Source: JAGVSR01 sp963750715 (GTDB taxonomy: Bacteria; Pseudomonadota; Alphaproteobacteria; Rhizobiales; Hyphomicrobiaceae). From it: 64,000 nucleotides of DNA. The notes below the pieces were generated by a model. The model made no database searches and was not told the origin of the DNA. It saw nothing but the letters and a program-made list of their open reading frames with translations. Positions 51,030 to 60,533 of the stretch are shown in pieces. Where the stretch lies: contig CAVVRP010000012.1 of NCBI GenBank assembly GCA_963750715.1, positions 620,001-684,000 of the forward strand, given 5' to 3'. A program made the translations under genes and the position numbers. Numbering within the stretch: the stretch's first letter is position 1; each line of letters begins with the position of its first letter.

Positions 51030-51434
51030 TCAGGCCTGTTCCAACTCGGTCAGCGTTCCAAGAAAATCCTTGGGATGTAGGAAAAGAACCGGCTTGCCGT
51101 GCGCGCCGATCTTCGGATTCCCATCTCCCAAAACGCGCGCGCCCTGGGCCTTCAGCTGATCGCGAGCGGCGATGATATCGTCGACCTCGTAGCAGACGTG
51201 ATGGATCCCGCCGTCCGGGTTCTTTTCCAAGAACTTGGCGATGGGCGAATTGCCGCCGAGCGGCTCGAGAAACTCGATTTTCGTGTTGGGCAGAGTCACA
51301 AACACGACCGTGACGCCGTGGTCGGGCTCCGCCTGCGGCTCGGAAATCACGGCTCCCAAAGCCTTGCGGTAGGTCGCAACCGCCGCGTTGAGATCCTTGA
51401 CCGCGATTGCAACGTGATTGAGACGCCCAATCAT
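51030..51434 (-). CDS. mce: Methylmalonyl-CoA epimerase
   Basis: 134 residues of the vicinal-oxygen-chelate fold. Metal ligands are visible in RLNHVAIAVKDL (His), KIEFLEPLG (Glu region), GGIHHVCYEVDD (His) and LFLHPKDFLGTLTELEQA (Glu). It interconverts the R and S forms of methylmalonyl-CoA in propionate or ethylmalonyl-CoA metabolism. Between rnj and the DUF1467 gene. Confidence 0.93.
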   Translation of the reverse strand: MIGRLNHVAIAVKDLNAAVATYRKALGAVISEPQAEPDHGVTVVFVTLPNTKIEFLEPLGGNSPIAKFLEKNPDGGIHHVCYEVDDIIAARDQLKAQGARVLGDGNPKIGAHGKPVLFLHPKDFLGTLTELEQA

Positions 51435-51497
51435 CTGTACTCCTCGTGAAAGTGCCGCCGTTGTCTTGGGGGTTCTAGCGTGCGGCTGACGCCAAAA

Positions 51498-53213
51498 CTA
51501 GCCCCGTTCCTCGACCACGGTCAGCATGACCTTCGTTACCGGCTTCTTACCCCAGGCATTGGCGATGGCCGACCGGACAGCCCGTCGCACAGCCTCCTGC
51601 ACCATTCCGGCATCGCGGCGGCGGACCGCGGGGATGCTTTTCCATGTGCCTTCGATGGCATCTAAAACGATATCGTCCATCGATTCACCATCCGCATCCT
51701 CGACCGGAATGCCATCGAGATCGAACAAAGGCTCGGCCAGTAGTTCGCCCCGGCTCGACATCACGAGGCTCACAGTTGCAATGCCGGACATCGCAAGCTT
51801 GCGCCGTTCGCGAACCGGGCCTTCGGCGTCGGGGATCAGCAGGCGTCCGTCACGGAACAGGCGACCTACGGGCGCGTCATCGACGATCCGCGCGTCACCC
51901 GGCGCGATCCTGACGATCTCGCCGTTGAAAGCGATGACCACCTGCGCAACACCCGCCTCGCGGGCGAGCGCCGCATTGGCGGATAGGTGGCGGGCCTCGC
52001 CATGCATCGGAACGGCGATGCGAGGTTTCAACCAGGCGTACATCTGGCGCAATTCATCGCGCCGCGGGTGACCGGTGACATGGACCAGCGCCTCATTGTC
52101 CGTCAACACCGTGCAGCCGATCCTGATAAGACTGTTCTGTATAGCGCTGATGGCCTTCTCGTTGCCGGGGATGGCGCGTGAGGAAAAAATGACGACATCG
52201 CCCTTCGTCACGGCGATGTCGGGATGTTCCATCTCGGCGATCCGTGCGATTGCCGCGCGCGGCTCACCCTGGCTGCCAGTCGACAGGCACACGAGGTCGC
52301 TGCGATCGACGTATTTGAATTCCTGCTGGTCGAGGTAGGTGAAGCTCTGCGGCAGGTAGCCCGTCTCGATCGCGACGTCGATGACGCGGTGCAGGGCGCG
52401 GCCGGCGACCACGAGCTTACGGCCGGCGGCGCGAGCCGCCTGCGCCACTGCGCGCACCCGCGCCACGTTCGACGCGAACGTCGTCACGATGACGCGGTTC
52501 TGTGCGCCCTTGATGATGGTTTCGATGGACTTGGCGACCTCCGACTCGGACGGAGAATGGCCATCGCGCATGGCGTTCGTGGAATCGCACACGAGCGCCA
52601 AAACGCCCTCCTCGCCCAGCGCCTTGAGCTTGGCCTCGTCGGACGGCTTTCCGACGAAGGGGGCTGAATCGAGCTTCCAGTCGGCAGTGTGGAAAATGAG
52701 ACCGAATCGGGTGCGCAAGGCGAGGCCACTCGTCTCGGGGATGGAGTGGGACATGTTGACGAACTCGACGTCGAACGAGCCGATCTTGATGCGCCCGCCA
52801 AGCGGAACAATGGTGATGGGGATGTCGAGCTTGCCGCCGATCTCGGCGAGCTTTGCCTTCAGCATGCCGGCGGTAAAGGGTGTCGCGTAGACGGGGACCT
52901 TGAGACGCGGCCACAGATCAATGACCGCGCCGATGTGATCCTCGTGCGCGTGCGTGATGACAATGCCCGACAGCGAGTTTCGGTTTTCTTCGATGAAGCG
53001 GATGTCGGGAAGGATAACATCCACGCCGGGATCGTTCTCGCCCTCGGGAAACGTAATGCCCAGATCGACTAGCAGCCATTCGCGGCCGTCGGGCGGGCCG
53101 ACGCCGTAGAGGTAGGCGTTCATGCCCACCTCGCCGAGTCCGCCGAGTGCCAGTAACACCAGTTCGTCCCCGGTTGCCGCGCGCGCTTTTCTCGTTGGTG
53201 ACTTGTTTGCCAT
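51498..53213 (-). CDS. rnj: Ribonuclease J
   Basis: 571 residues, a metallo-beta-lactamase/beta-CASP nuclease: ITHAHEDHIGAV (zinc motif), LALRTRFGLIFHTADWKLD, FSSRAIPGNEKAI, TGHPRRDELRQMYAWLKP and PMHGEARHLSANA, with a C-terminal oligomerisation domain (~450-571). It has 5'-3' exo- and endonuclease activity in RNA maturation and decay. Located between birA and mce, as in related genomes. Confidence 0.95.
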   Translation of the reverse strand: MANKSPTRKARAATGDELVLLALGGLGEVGMNAYLYGVGPPDGREWLLVDLGITFPEGENDPGVDVILPDIRFIEENRNSLSGIVITHAHEDHIGAVIDLWPRLKVPVYATPFTAGMLKAKLAEIGGKLDIPITIVPLGGRIKIGSFDVEFVNMSHSIPETSGLALRTRFGLIFHTADWKLDSAPFVGKPSDEAKLKALGEEGVLALVCDSTNAMRDGHSPSESEVAKSIETIIKGAQNRVIVTTFASNVARVRAVAQAARAAGRKLVVAGRALHRVIDVAIETGYLPQSFTYLDQQEFKYVDRSDLVCLSTGSQGEPRAAIARIAEMEHPDIAVTKGDVVIFSSRAIPGNEKAISAIQNSLIRIGCTVLTDNEALVHVTGHPRRDELRQMYAWLKPRIAVPMHGEARHLSANAALAREAGVAQVVIAFNGEIVRIAPGDARIVDDAPVGRLFRDGRLLIPDAEGPVRERRKLAMSGIATVSLVMSSRGELLAEPLFDLDGIPVEDADGESMDDIVLDAIEGTWKSIPAVRRRDAGMVQEAVRRAVRSAIANAWGKKPVTKVMLTVVEERG

Positions 53214-53245
53214 GTGACGCGCTTCAGCCCCTCGATAGTCAGATC

Positions 53246-54034
53246 TCAGCCTACGAGGGAAACATCGCCGTGAGTGACGGCGCGCTGCTCACCATTCGCA
53301 TCGACGATCAGAAGCGATCCGTCAGGTCCCAGACCGCCGAATGTACCGGCGACTGTGCCCTGGCCCGTATTCACGCGCAGATGTTCGCCGAGGCGACCAC
53401 CACGCTCGAGCCAAGCCGCCCTGACAGCATGAAATCCGGGACCCTCGTTCCAAACCGTCAACCAGTTCTGCATGGAAGCAGCCAGAAATGCCAGCATTTC
53501 GAGCGGCTGAATTGTCTCACCGAATCGGGCGAGATGGGCTACAGGCCGGTCGAGCCCCTTAGGCTCGCTGGTGAGGTTGAGGCCAATTCCCGTAACGGCG
53601 AGCAGGGCGGCAGAACCGGCCTGCGCAGAGCTTTCGATCAGAATGCCGCCGACCTTTTCTGCGGCGATCAGAACGTCGTTCGGCCATTTGAGTCGCAGAG
53701 CCGCGTCGTCTGGAAGAACACCCGATGCTCGAATTGCGTCGAACAGCGCGACGCCGGCCACCAGCGCCAGCTCATTCGCCTTGGGCGCCGGCGCAGTCAG
53801 GCGCGTGAGCAGGCTGGCGTGAAGATTACCGGGCGCCGACGTCCACGCCCTCCCCGACCGACCGCGACCGGCCGTCTGCAAATCGGCGAGCACCCACAGA
53901 CCGCTCGCCTCACCCATCAGGCCGAGCCGCATCGCCTCGGCGTTCGTCGAGGCGGTCTCGGCCAGATGCACAAGCCTGCAATCCATGGGCAAGGATGTCA
54001 TGCCGACTCCGCAGTGCAACGTCCCATCAGCCAA
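53246..54034 (-). CDS. birA: Biotin--[acetyl-CoA-carboxylase] ligase
   Basis: 262 residues without an N-terminal DNA-binding domain (group I enzyme, so not a repressor). Seen: ASTNAEAMR, the biotinyl-AMP loop TAGRGRSGRAW, LKWPNDVLIAAEKVGGILIES, and a small C-terminal SH3-like domain. It attaches biotin to carboxylase carrier proteins. The start overlaps the nuoN stop by eight bases; later ATGs at 54001 or 53986 are possible. Confidence 0.93.
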   Translation of the reverse strand: MADGTLHCGVGMTSLPMDCRLVHLAETASTNAEAMRLGLMGEASGLWVLADLQTAGRGRSGRAWTSAPGNLHASLLTRLTAPAPKANELALVAGVALFDAIRASGVLPDDAALRLKWPNDVLIAAEKVGGILIESSAQAGSAALLAVTGIGLNLTSEPKGLDRPVAHLARFGETIQPLEMLAFLAASMQNWLTVWNEGPGFHAVRAAWLERGGRLGEHLRVNTGQGTVAGTFGGLGPDGSLLIVDANGEQRAVTHGDVSLVG

Positions 54035-55472
54035 GCGACTTGGCGGCAGCGGACGCCGCTTCGATCAGCGGTGCGGGATACACGATGAACAGGACGACGA
54101 AACCCCCCGCCAGCCACATGACCACGGAGGTATTGCGGTCGGCCGGCAGGAACGTCTCGCGCGGATCATCCATGTACATAATCTTGACGATGCGCAGATA
54201 ATAGAATGCGCTGACCACGCTCGCCAGAACTCCGATGATGGCGAGCGGATAGAGTCCTGCCTGGATGGCCGCCCCGAACACGTAGAACTTGGACCAAAAC
54301 CCAGCGAGCGGTGGAATGCCCGCGAGCGAAAACAGCAGCGCGCCGAAAATGGCCGCCATGATGGGGCTGTTCTGACCGAGCCCCGCCAGCTCGTTGATAT
54401 CCTCGACCATCCCGTCCTTGCGGCGCATCGCGAGGACGCAGGCAAACGAACCGAGCGTCATGACCAGGTAGATCGCCAGGTAGATCAGTACCGACTTTAC
54501 GCCTTCCTCGGTGCCGGCAGCCAGCCCGACCAGAGCGAAGCCTACATGCCCGATGGACGAGTAGGCCATCAGCCGCTTGATGTTGGTCTGACCGATGGCC
54601 GCGACCGAGCCGAGGATCATTGATGCGATAGAGAGGAACGTGATGATCTGTTGCCACTGAACGGTGATGCCGCCGAACGCGTCCATCAGCACGCGGGTCA
54701 GCAGCGCCATGGCTGCCACCTTCGGCGCAGCCGCAAAGAAGGCCGTCACCGGTGTCGGCGCGCCTTCATAGACGTCCGGCGTCCACATATGGAACGGGAC
54801 AGCGGAAATCTTGAACGCGAGCCCGACGAGAAGGAAAACTAGTCCGATCACGAGGCCGATGCTTTCGATGCCGAGCTGACCCTTGGCGGTGCTCGCGATC
54901 GCCAGAAAACCGGTCGAGCCCGTGAAGCCATAGATGAGGGACGCGCCATAGAGCAGCATGCCCGACGACAACGCCCCGAGCACGAAGTATTTCAGACCGG
55001 CTTCGCTCGACCGCAGCTCGTCGCGGCGGACGGCGGCGAGAACGTACAGCGCGAGGCTCATAAGTTCGAGACCGAGGTAGAGGGCGATCAGATCGTTCGC
55101 CGACACCATCATCATCATGCCGGCCGTCGCCAACAGCACGAGCACGGGAATTTCGAATTTCAGAATCTTGGTCCGCCTAAAGAATGCGAACGACAGAACT
55201 AGTGCGACAGCCGAGCCGGTCAGGACGAGGAGCTTGACGAAGCGCGCGAACCCATCGGCGATGAAGGCGCCATCGAAAAGCGTCGTGGTCTCCCCTCCCA
55301 TCCGCACCAGAACAACGGCGGCGACGGCGAGCACCAGTATGGCAAGCCAGCCCGCACTTTCTCCGGCGTCATTGTCGTCCGTCCAGAACACCCCGTACAT
55401 CAAGAGCACCATCGCGCCGACGGCGACGACGATCTCAGGCAGGAGTGGGGCGTACATCTGAAGGTCGATCAT
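54027..55472 (-). CDS. nuoN: NADH-quinone oxidoreductase subunit N
   Basis: 481 residues, ~14 helices, an antiporter-like proton-pumping subunit of complex I. Conserved charged sites appear in LGLELMSLALYVLAA (Glu), LLVGLAFKISAVPFHMWTPD (Lys) and NIKRLMAYSSIGHVGFALVG (Lys). Last nuo gene of the leftward operon, running into birA. Confidence 0.95.
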   Translation of the reverse strand: MIDLQMYAPLLPEIVVAVGAMVLLMYGVFWTDDNDAGESAGWLAILVLAVAAVVLVRMGGETTTLFDGAFIADGFARFVKLLVLTGSAVALVLSFAFFRRTKILKFEIPVLVLLATAGMMMMVSANDLIALYLGLELMSLALYVLAAVRRDELRSSEAGLKYFVLGALSSGMLLYGASLIYGFTGSTGFLAIASTAKGQLGIESIGLVIGLVFLLVGLAFKISAVPFHMWTPDVYEGAPTPVTAFFAAAPKVAAMALLTRVLMDAFGGITVQWQQIITFLSIASMILGSVAAIGQTNIKRLMAYSSIGHVGFALVGLAAGTEEGVKSVLIYLAIYLVMTLGSFACVLAMRRKDGMVEDINELAGLGQNSPIMAAIFGALLFSLAGIPPLAGFWSKFYVFGAAIQAGLYPLAIIGVLASVVSAFYYLRIVKIMYMDDPRETFLPADRNTSVVMWLAGGFVVLFIVYPAPLIEAASAAAKSLG

Positions 55473-55485
55473 GGTTGCATTTGCC

Positions 55486-56982
55486 TCACGGAACCGCCGC
55501 CGTCGCGGTGCGAACCGCGGTTTCGTAATTGGTGACGAGGGTCTGCACCGAGCGCGCGGTCACGTCGAGAATTGGCGCAGGGTAGAACCCCAGGAGAATG
55601 GTCAAAATTACGAGAGGCGCCAAGATGGCGATTTCGCGCGGCGACATGTCGGGGAGCATCTTGAGTGCCGGCTTCTCAAGCGCCCCGAAAATGACGCGCT
55701 GGTAGAGGTAGAGCGCATATACCGCCGACAGGACGACACCCGTCGTGGCGAAGAATGCGACCCAGGTGTTGACCTTGAATGCACCGAGAAGCGTAAGGAA
55801 CTCACCGACGAACCCGCTCGTGCCGGGCAGCCCGACATTGGCCATGGTGAAAACCATGAAGCAGGCGGCGTAGATCGGCATGCGTTCGGCCAATCCGCCG
55901 TAGGCTGCGATCTCACGCGTGTGCATGCGGTCGTAGACGACGCCGACACAAAGGAATAACGCCGCCGAAACAATGCCGTGCGAGAGCATCTGGAAGATCG
56001 CCCCGTCGAGCCCCTGTGTCGTCATGGTGAATATGCCCATCGTGACGAAGCCCATGTGCGCCACAGACGAATAGGCGATCAGCTTCTTCATGTCCTCCTG
56101 CGCCAGCGCCACCAACGAGGTGTAGATGATGGCCACGACCGACAGCGAGAAGACGAGCGGCGCCAATTCCTGGCTGGCGATCGGGAACATCGGAATCGAG
56201 AATCGCAGGAAGCCGTAACCGCCCATTTTCAGCAGGATTGCCGCCAGAATAACCGAACCAGCCGTCGGCGCTTCGACGTGTGCGTCCGGCAGCCATGTGT
56301 GCACAGGCCACATCGGCATCTTCACGGCGAACGAGGCGAAGAAGGCAAGCCACAGCCACCACTGCATGTCGGGCGGGAACTTCATGGTCATCAAAGACGC
56401 CACGTCCGTCGTCCCGGCATGCCAGTACATCGCCAGCATCGCGAGCAGCATCAGCACGGACCCGAGCAGGGTGTAGAGGAAAAACTTGAAACTGGCATAA
56501 ACTCGCCGTTTGCCACCCCACACGCCGATGATGAGGAACATCGGAATGAGGCCGGCTTCGAAGAACAGGTAGAACAGCACGAGATCCAGCGCGCAGAAAA
56601 CGCCGATCATGAGCGTTTCCAGAACCAAGAACGCGATCATGTATTCCTTGACACGATCCTCGATGCTTTCCCAGCTCGCAAGAATGCAGATCGGCATCAG
56701 GAACGTGGTCAGAATCACGAACAGCATCGAGATACCATCGACGCCCATCCTGTACTTGATGGGACCAAGCCAGGCAGCCTCTTCGACGAACTGGAATGCT
56801 GCGGTTGACTTGTCGAAGTTGATCCAGATCAGCAGCGACACCGCGAACGTGACGAGAGTCGTCCACAGCGCGACCCAGCGGATATTGCCGACGGCCTCGC
56901 GCGGCAGGAATGCGATGAACAACGCTCCGACCAGAGGCAGGAATGTGATGATCGACAGGATTGGCGTATTGGCGATGTTCAC
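55486..56982 (-). CDS. nuoM: NADH-quinone oxidoreductase subunit M
   Basis: 498 residues, antiporter-like complex I subunit with ~14 helices; ALDLVLFYLFFEAGLIPMFL carries the conserved glutamate, FASFAVKMPMWPVHTWLPDAHVEAP the conserved lysine (span), and EDMKKLIAYSSVAHMGFV the second lysine. The GTG at 56982 overlaps the nuoL stop by four bases (GTGA); the longer open frame upstream lies within nuoL and is not coding. Confidence 0.94.
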   Translation of the reverse strand: MNIANTPILSIITFLPLVGALFIAFLPREAVGNIRWVALWTTLVTFAVSLLIWINFDKSTAAFQFVEEAAWLGPIKYRMGVDGISMLFVILTTFLMPICILASWESIEDRVKEYMIAFLVLETLMIGVFCALDLVLFYLFFEAGLIPMFLIIGVWGGKRRVYASFKFFLYTLLGSVLMLLAMLAMYWHAGTTDVASLMTMKFPPDMQWWLWLAFFASFAVKMPMWPVHTWLPDAHVEAPTAGSVILAAILLKMGGYGFLRFSIPMFPIASQELAPLVFSLSVVAIIYTSLVALAQEDMKKLIAYSSVAHMGFVTMGIFTMTTQGLDGAIFQMLSHGIVSAALFLCVGVVYDRMHTREIAAYGGLAERMPIYAACFMVFTMANVGLPGTSGFVGEFLTLLGAFKVNTWVAFFATTGVVLSAVYALYLYQRVIFGALEKPALKMLPDMSPREIAILAPLVILTILLGFYPAPILDVTARSVQTLVTNYETAVRTATAAVP

Positions 56983-58928
56983 GTCGGCAGCCCTCCGGCG
57001 ACCATGAACCAGGTGACGAGGGCGGCCACTCCAATCAGCATGGCGAAGGCATAGTGATAGACATAGCCGGTCTGCCACTTGACGACCTTGCCGGTCGTCC
57101 AGGCGACGCTGCGTGCGGTTCCGTCGATCGTGGCGTCGATCACCGCGCCATCGACGCCCTTCCACAGCGCTCGGCCTATCCATGCCGCGGGCTTCACGAA
57201 TAGCCAGTCATAAAGTTCGTCGAAGTACCACTTGTTGAGCAGGAACAGATACAGTGGGCGCAGCGCGGACGCGGTCGCCTCGGGCAGCCAAGGCGCCTGG
57301 ATGTAGTAAACGTAGGCAATCACAAAGCCGGTGATCATCGCGATGGTCGGAGCGAACACGACCCAGTCTGGCACCTCATGCATGTGATGCAGGATGTCCT
57401 TGCCGGGCAGTTCGAAGAGTGCCGCGCCCCAGAACTCGTCGTGGGCCTCCCCGATGAAGTACGGCTTGAACACGTTACCGGCGAGCACGGCCCCAGCCGC
57501 CAGCACAAACAGCGGAACCAGCATCACCATCGGGCTTTCGTGAGCGTGCTTGTAGGTGTCGGAGTTGGCGCGGGTCTTGCCCTCGAAGGTCATGAACATC
57601 AAACGCCACGAATAGAAGGACGTCATCAACGCCGCCACGGTCAACAGCCAGAACGCATAGTTGCCATCCGTGTGGCCAGCGTAGGCGGCCTCCACGATGG
57701 CGTCTTTCGAGTAGAAGCCTGCGAAGCCCGCCAGATGCGGGATGCCGACGCCCGTCAGAGCCAGCGTGCCGATCAACATCATCGCCCAGGTAACGGGGAT
57801 CTTCTTGCGCAGGTCGCCCATGTTGCGCATGTCCTGCTCGTGGTGCATCGCGTGGATCACGGAGCCAGCGCCCAGGAACAGCAGCGCCTTGAAGAAGGCA
57901 TGCGTGAACAGATGGAAGATACCGGCCGTGTACGCGCCGACGCCGCAAGCGACGAACATATAGCCAAGCTGCGAGCACGTCGAATAGGCGATCACCCGCT
58001 TGATGTCGTTCTGCACCAGGCCGACGGTCGCTGCGAAAAATGCTGTGATGGCACCGACGAGCGTCACGACCTCGAGCGCGGTGGGGGCCAGTTCGAACAG
58101 GGGAGACAGGCGCGCCACCATGAACACGCCGGCCGTCACCATTGTGGCTGCGTGGATGAGCGCAGACACGGGCGTCGGGCCTTCCATGGCGTCCGGCAGC
58201 CACGTGTGAAGCAGGAACTGCGCCGACTTGCCCATCGCGCCCATGAACAGCAACAGGCATAGCGTCGTCAGGATGTCGACGTCGTAACCGAGGAAGTTCA
58301 TCGTCCTGCCCTGCATTTCGGGCGCGAGACGGAAGACCTCGTCGAGGCTGATGGTCTTAAAGACGTAGAACATACCAAAGACGCCGAGCGCGAAGCCGAA
58401 GTCGCCGACACGGTTGACGACGAACGCCTTGACGGCGGCGGCATTGGCTTCCGGCTTCTTGTACCAGAAGCCGATCAGCAGGTAGCTCGCGAGGCCCACG
58501 CCTTCCCAGCCGAAGAACATTTGCAGAAGGTTGTCGCTCGTAACCAGCATCAGCATGGCGAACGTGAACAGCGACAGGTACGAGAAGAACCGGGCCCGGC
58601 TGTCGTCCTCGTGCATGTAGCCGATCGAATAGATGTGAACGAGCGACGACACCGTGGTCACGACGACCAGCATGACGGCGGTGAGCGTGTCGATGCGCAG
58701 AGCCCAGCCGGCATCGAGTTCGCCGGAAACAATCCACTTCAGAATCGGCACGTGTGCCGTCTCGTGACCGAACCCGACGCGCGCGAACACGATCCACGAC
58801 AGCACGGCGGCCGTCGCCAGCAGGCCCGTGGTGATGATCTCGGACGGCCGAGGTCCGATGACCCTCCCGAACAGCCCGGCGATCAGCGCGCCAATAAGCG
58901 GCAGGAAGACGATAGCGGTGTAGATCAT
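56979..58928 (-). CDS. nuoL: NADH-quinone oxidoreductase subunit L
   Basis: 649 residues, the largest antiporter-like subunit, with the extra C-terminal helices and long lateral helix typical of NuoL. LLQMFFGWEGVGLASYLLIG holds the conserved glutamate, GKSAQFLLHTWLPDAMEGPT the lysine/proline region, and QNDIKRVIAYSTCSQLGYM the second lysine. Seven bases follow nuoK. Confidence 0.95.
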   Translation of the reverse strand: MIYTAIVFLPLIGALIAGLFGRVIGPRPSEIITTGLLATAAVLSWIVFARVGFGHETAHVPILKWIVSGELDAGWALRIDTLTAVMLVVVTTVSSLVHIYSIGYMHEDDSRARFFSYLSLFTFAMLMLVTSDNLLQMFFGWEGVGLASYLLIGFWYKKPEANAAAVKAFVVNRVGDFGFALGVFGMFYVFKTISLDEVFRLAPEMQGRTMNFLGYDVDILTTLCLLLFMGAMGKSAQFLLHTWLPDAMEGPTPVSALIHAATMVTAGVFMVARLSPLFELAPTALEVVTLVGAITAFFAATVGLVQNDIKRVIAYSTCSQLGYMFVACGVGAYTAGIFHLFTHAFFKALLFLGAGSVIHAMHHEQDMRNMGDLRKKIPVTWAMMLIGTLALTGVGIPHLAGFAGFYSKDAIVEAAYAGHTDGNYAFWLLTVAALMTSFYSWRLMFMTFEGKTRANSDTYKHAHESPMVMLVPLFVLAAGAVLAGNVFKPYFIGEAHDEFWGAALFELPGKDILHHMHEVPDWVVFAPTIAMITGFVIAYVYYIQAPWLPEATASALRPLYLFLLNKWYFDELYDWLFVKPAAWIGRALWKGVDGAVIDATIDGTARSVAWTTGKVVKWQTGYVYHYAFAMLIGVAALVTWFMVAGGLPT

Positions 58929-58935
58929 CCCCGCC

Positions 58936-59244
58936 TTACCCCTTCATCATGTTGATGTCTTCAACCGCGATGGAGCCGCGGTTGCGGAAATAGACGACGA
59001 CGATGGCGAGACCGATGGCGGCTTCGGCGGCGGCGACCGTCAGCACAAACATCGCGAAAACCTGACCCGTCAGGTCGCCGAGAAAATGCGAGAACGCGAC
59101 GAAGTTGATGTTGACGGCCAGCAGCATCAACTCGACCGACATCAAGATGATGATGACGTTCTTGCGGTTAAGGAAGATGCCGAAGATGCCGAGGGTGAAT
59201 AGGCACGCCGCAAGTGTCAGATAATTTCCAAGACCGATTTCCAT
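58936..59244 (-). CDS. nuoK: NADH-quinone oxidoreductase subunit K
   Basis: 102 residues, three helices, with conserved glutamates in NVIIILMSVELMLLAVNINF and AEAAIGLAIVVVYFR, part of the membrane proton pathway. Three bases from nuoJ. Confidence 0.95.
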   Translation of the reverse strand: MEIGLGNYLTLAACLFTLGIFGIFLNRKNVIIILMSVELMLLAVNINFVAFSHFLGDLTGQVFAMFVLTVAAAEAAIGLAIVVVYFRNRGSIAVEDINMMKG

Positions 59245-59247
59245 GAC

Positions 59248-59880
59248 CTATCCCCGCCCCTCGCTCGACGGCACGACCGCTTGCCCCGGCGCGACTTTCA
59301 CAACCTCGACCGCGGTTGCCGGACCGCGCGCGACCTGCGCCGAGATCGACTGGCGCTTGACGCCCTCGCGCCGCCGCAGCGTTAGAACGATTGCGCCGAC
59401 CATGGCGACGAGCAAGACGAGCGCGGACGCCTGGAAGAAGAACACGTACTTCGTGTAGAGCACCTGCCCGATCGCGGCGGTGTTCGAGATACCCTCCGGG
59501 ATTTTGGTCGCCGGAGATCCAGTGACACCGGCCGTGAACCCGCGTGCAAGGAACAACAGAACGAGTTCCGCCAGCACGACGCCGCCGACGAGCAGCCCAA
59601 CCGGGGCATTGTTTATGAAACCGGCCTTCAGTTCGGCGAAGTCGACGTCGAGCATCATGACGACGAACAGGAACAGCACCGCCACCGCGCCGACGTAGAC
59701 GATGACCAGCAGCATCGCCAGGAATTCGGCGCTGAGAAGGATGAAGATGCCAGCGGCATTGAAGAACGTCAGAATCAGGAAAAGCACAGCGTGCACAGGG
59801 TTCTTGGCGATGATTACCATCGCCGCCGACACGACGGCCAACGTCGCGAACAGGTAGAAAAAGACTGGCGTCAGCGTCAT
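59248..59880 (-). CDS. nuoJ: NADH-quinone oxidoreductase subunit J
   Basis: 210 residues, five helices, with the flexible third-helix motif VYVGAVAVLFLFVVMMLDV next to the quinone cavity and a polar C-terminal tail. Separated from nuoI by an unusually long 164-base spacer full of hairpins. Confidence 0.94.
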   Translation of the reverse strand: MTLTPVFFYLFATLAVVSAAMVIIAKNPVHAVLFLILTFFNAAGIFILLSAEFLAMLLVIVYVGAVAVLFLFVVMMLDVDFAELKAGFINNAPVGLLVGGVVLAELVLLFLARGFTAGVTGSPATKIPEGISNTAAIGQVLYTKYVFFFQASALVLLVAMVGAIVLTLRRREGVKRQSISAQVARGPATAVEVVKVAPGQAVVPSSEGRG

Positions 59881-59905
59881 CTGTCCCTCATCAATTCTAC
59901 TCGCC

Positions 59906-60039
59906 CCGCAGCCTCACGCCGAAAGGCGCGCCTGCGGCATGACGAGAGAGCGGGTTGAGCGGCGGCAGTTCGGTCGCGTCACGTGGCCGCCACTCATCCC
60001 CGGCCCTCTTCCCATCGATGCGGCGATGGGCGAAGGGCC
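59906..60039. repeat. Three consecutive hairpins in the nuoI-nuoJ spacer
   Basis: Hairpin A: CCGCAG (59906-59911) with CTGCGG (59932-59937), enclosing CGCC-GAAA-GGCG. Hairpin B: GGCGGC (59961-59966) with GCCGCC (59986-59991). Hairpin C: GGCCCT (60002-60007) with AGGGCC (60034-60039), enclosing CCCATCG/CGATGGG. Neighbouring nuo genes overlap or nearly touch, so this is probably an inserted palindromic repeat or an RNA-stabilising element that tunes expression within the operon. Confidence 0.65.
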
Positions 60040-60044
60040 TCGTG

Positions 60045-60533
60045 CTACTTGTAGTTCGCATCGAGCGCGAGGTTCTTCGCGATCTCGCGTTCCCAGCGGT
60101 CGCCGTTCGCCAGCAACCGGTCCTTGTCGTAGAACAATTCCTCGCGCGTCTCGGTTGCGAACTCGAAATTCGGCCCCTCGACGATGGCATCCACGGGGCA
60201 CGCTTCCTGGCACAGCCCACAATAGATGCACTTCGTCATGTCGATGTCGTAGCGGGTCGTACGCCGCGTGCCGTCGTTGCGGCGAGGCCCAGCCTCGATG
60301 GTGATCGCCTGAGCCGGGCAGATCGCCTCACACAGTTTGCAGGCGATGCAGCGTTCCTCGCCGTTGGGATATCGGCGCAGCGCGTGCTCGCCGCGAAAAC
60401 GCGGCGACAGCGGCCCCTTCTCGAACGGGTAGTTCAGCGTCTTCTTCGGCGCGAAAAAGTAGCGCATCGACAGGAAGAAGGCCGACACGAACTCCGCGAG
60501 GAACAGCGACTTGATGCCCGACATGGCACTCAT
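60045..60533 (-). CDS. nuoI: NADH-quinone oxidoreductase subunit I
   Basis: 162 residues, carrying two [4Fe-4S] clusters: CIACKLCEAICP (~residue 60) and CIYCGLCQEACP (~residue 100). It forms the last part of the electron wire to quinone. The ATG at 60533 overlaps the nuoH stop (ATGA). Confidence 0.95.
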   Translation of the reverse strand: MSAMSGIKSLFLAEFVSAFFLSMRYFFAPKKTLNYPFEKGPLSPRFRGEHALRRYPNGEERCIACKLCEAICPAQAITIEAGPRRNDGTRRTTRYDIDMTKCIYCGLCQEACPVDAIVEGPNFEFATETREELFYDKDRLLANGDRWEREIAKNLALDANYK

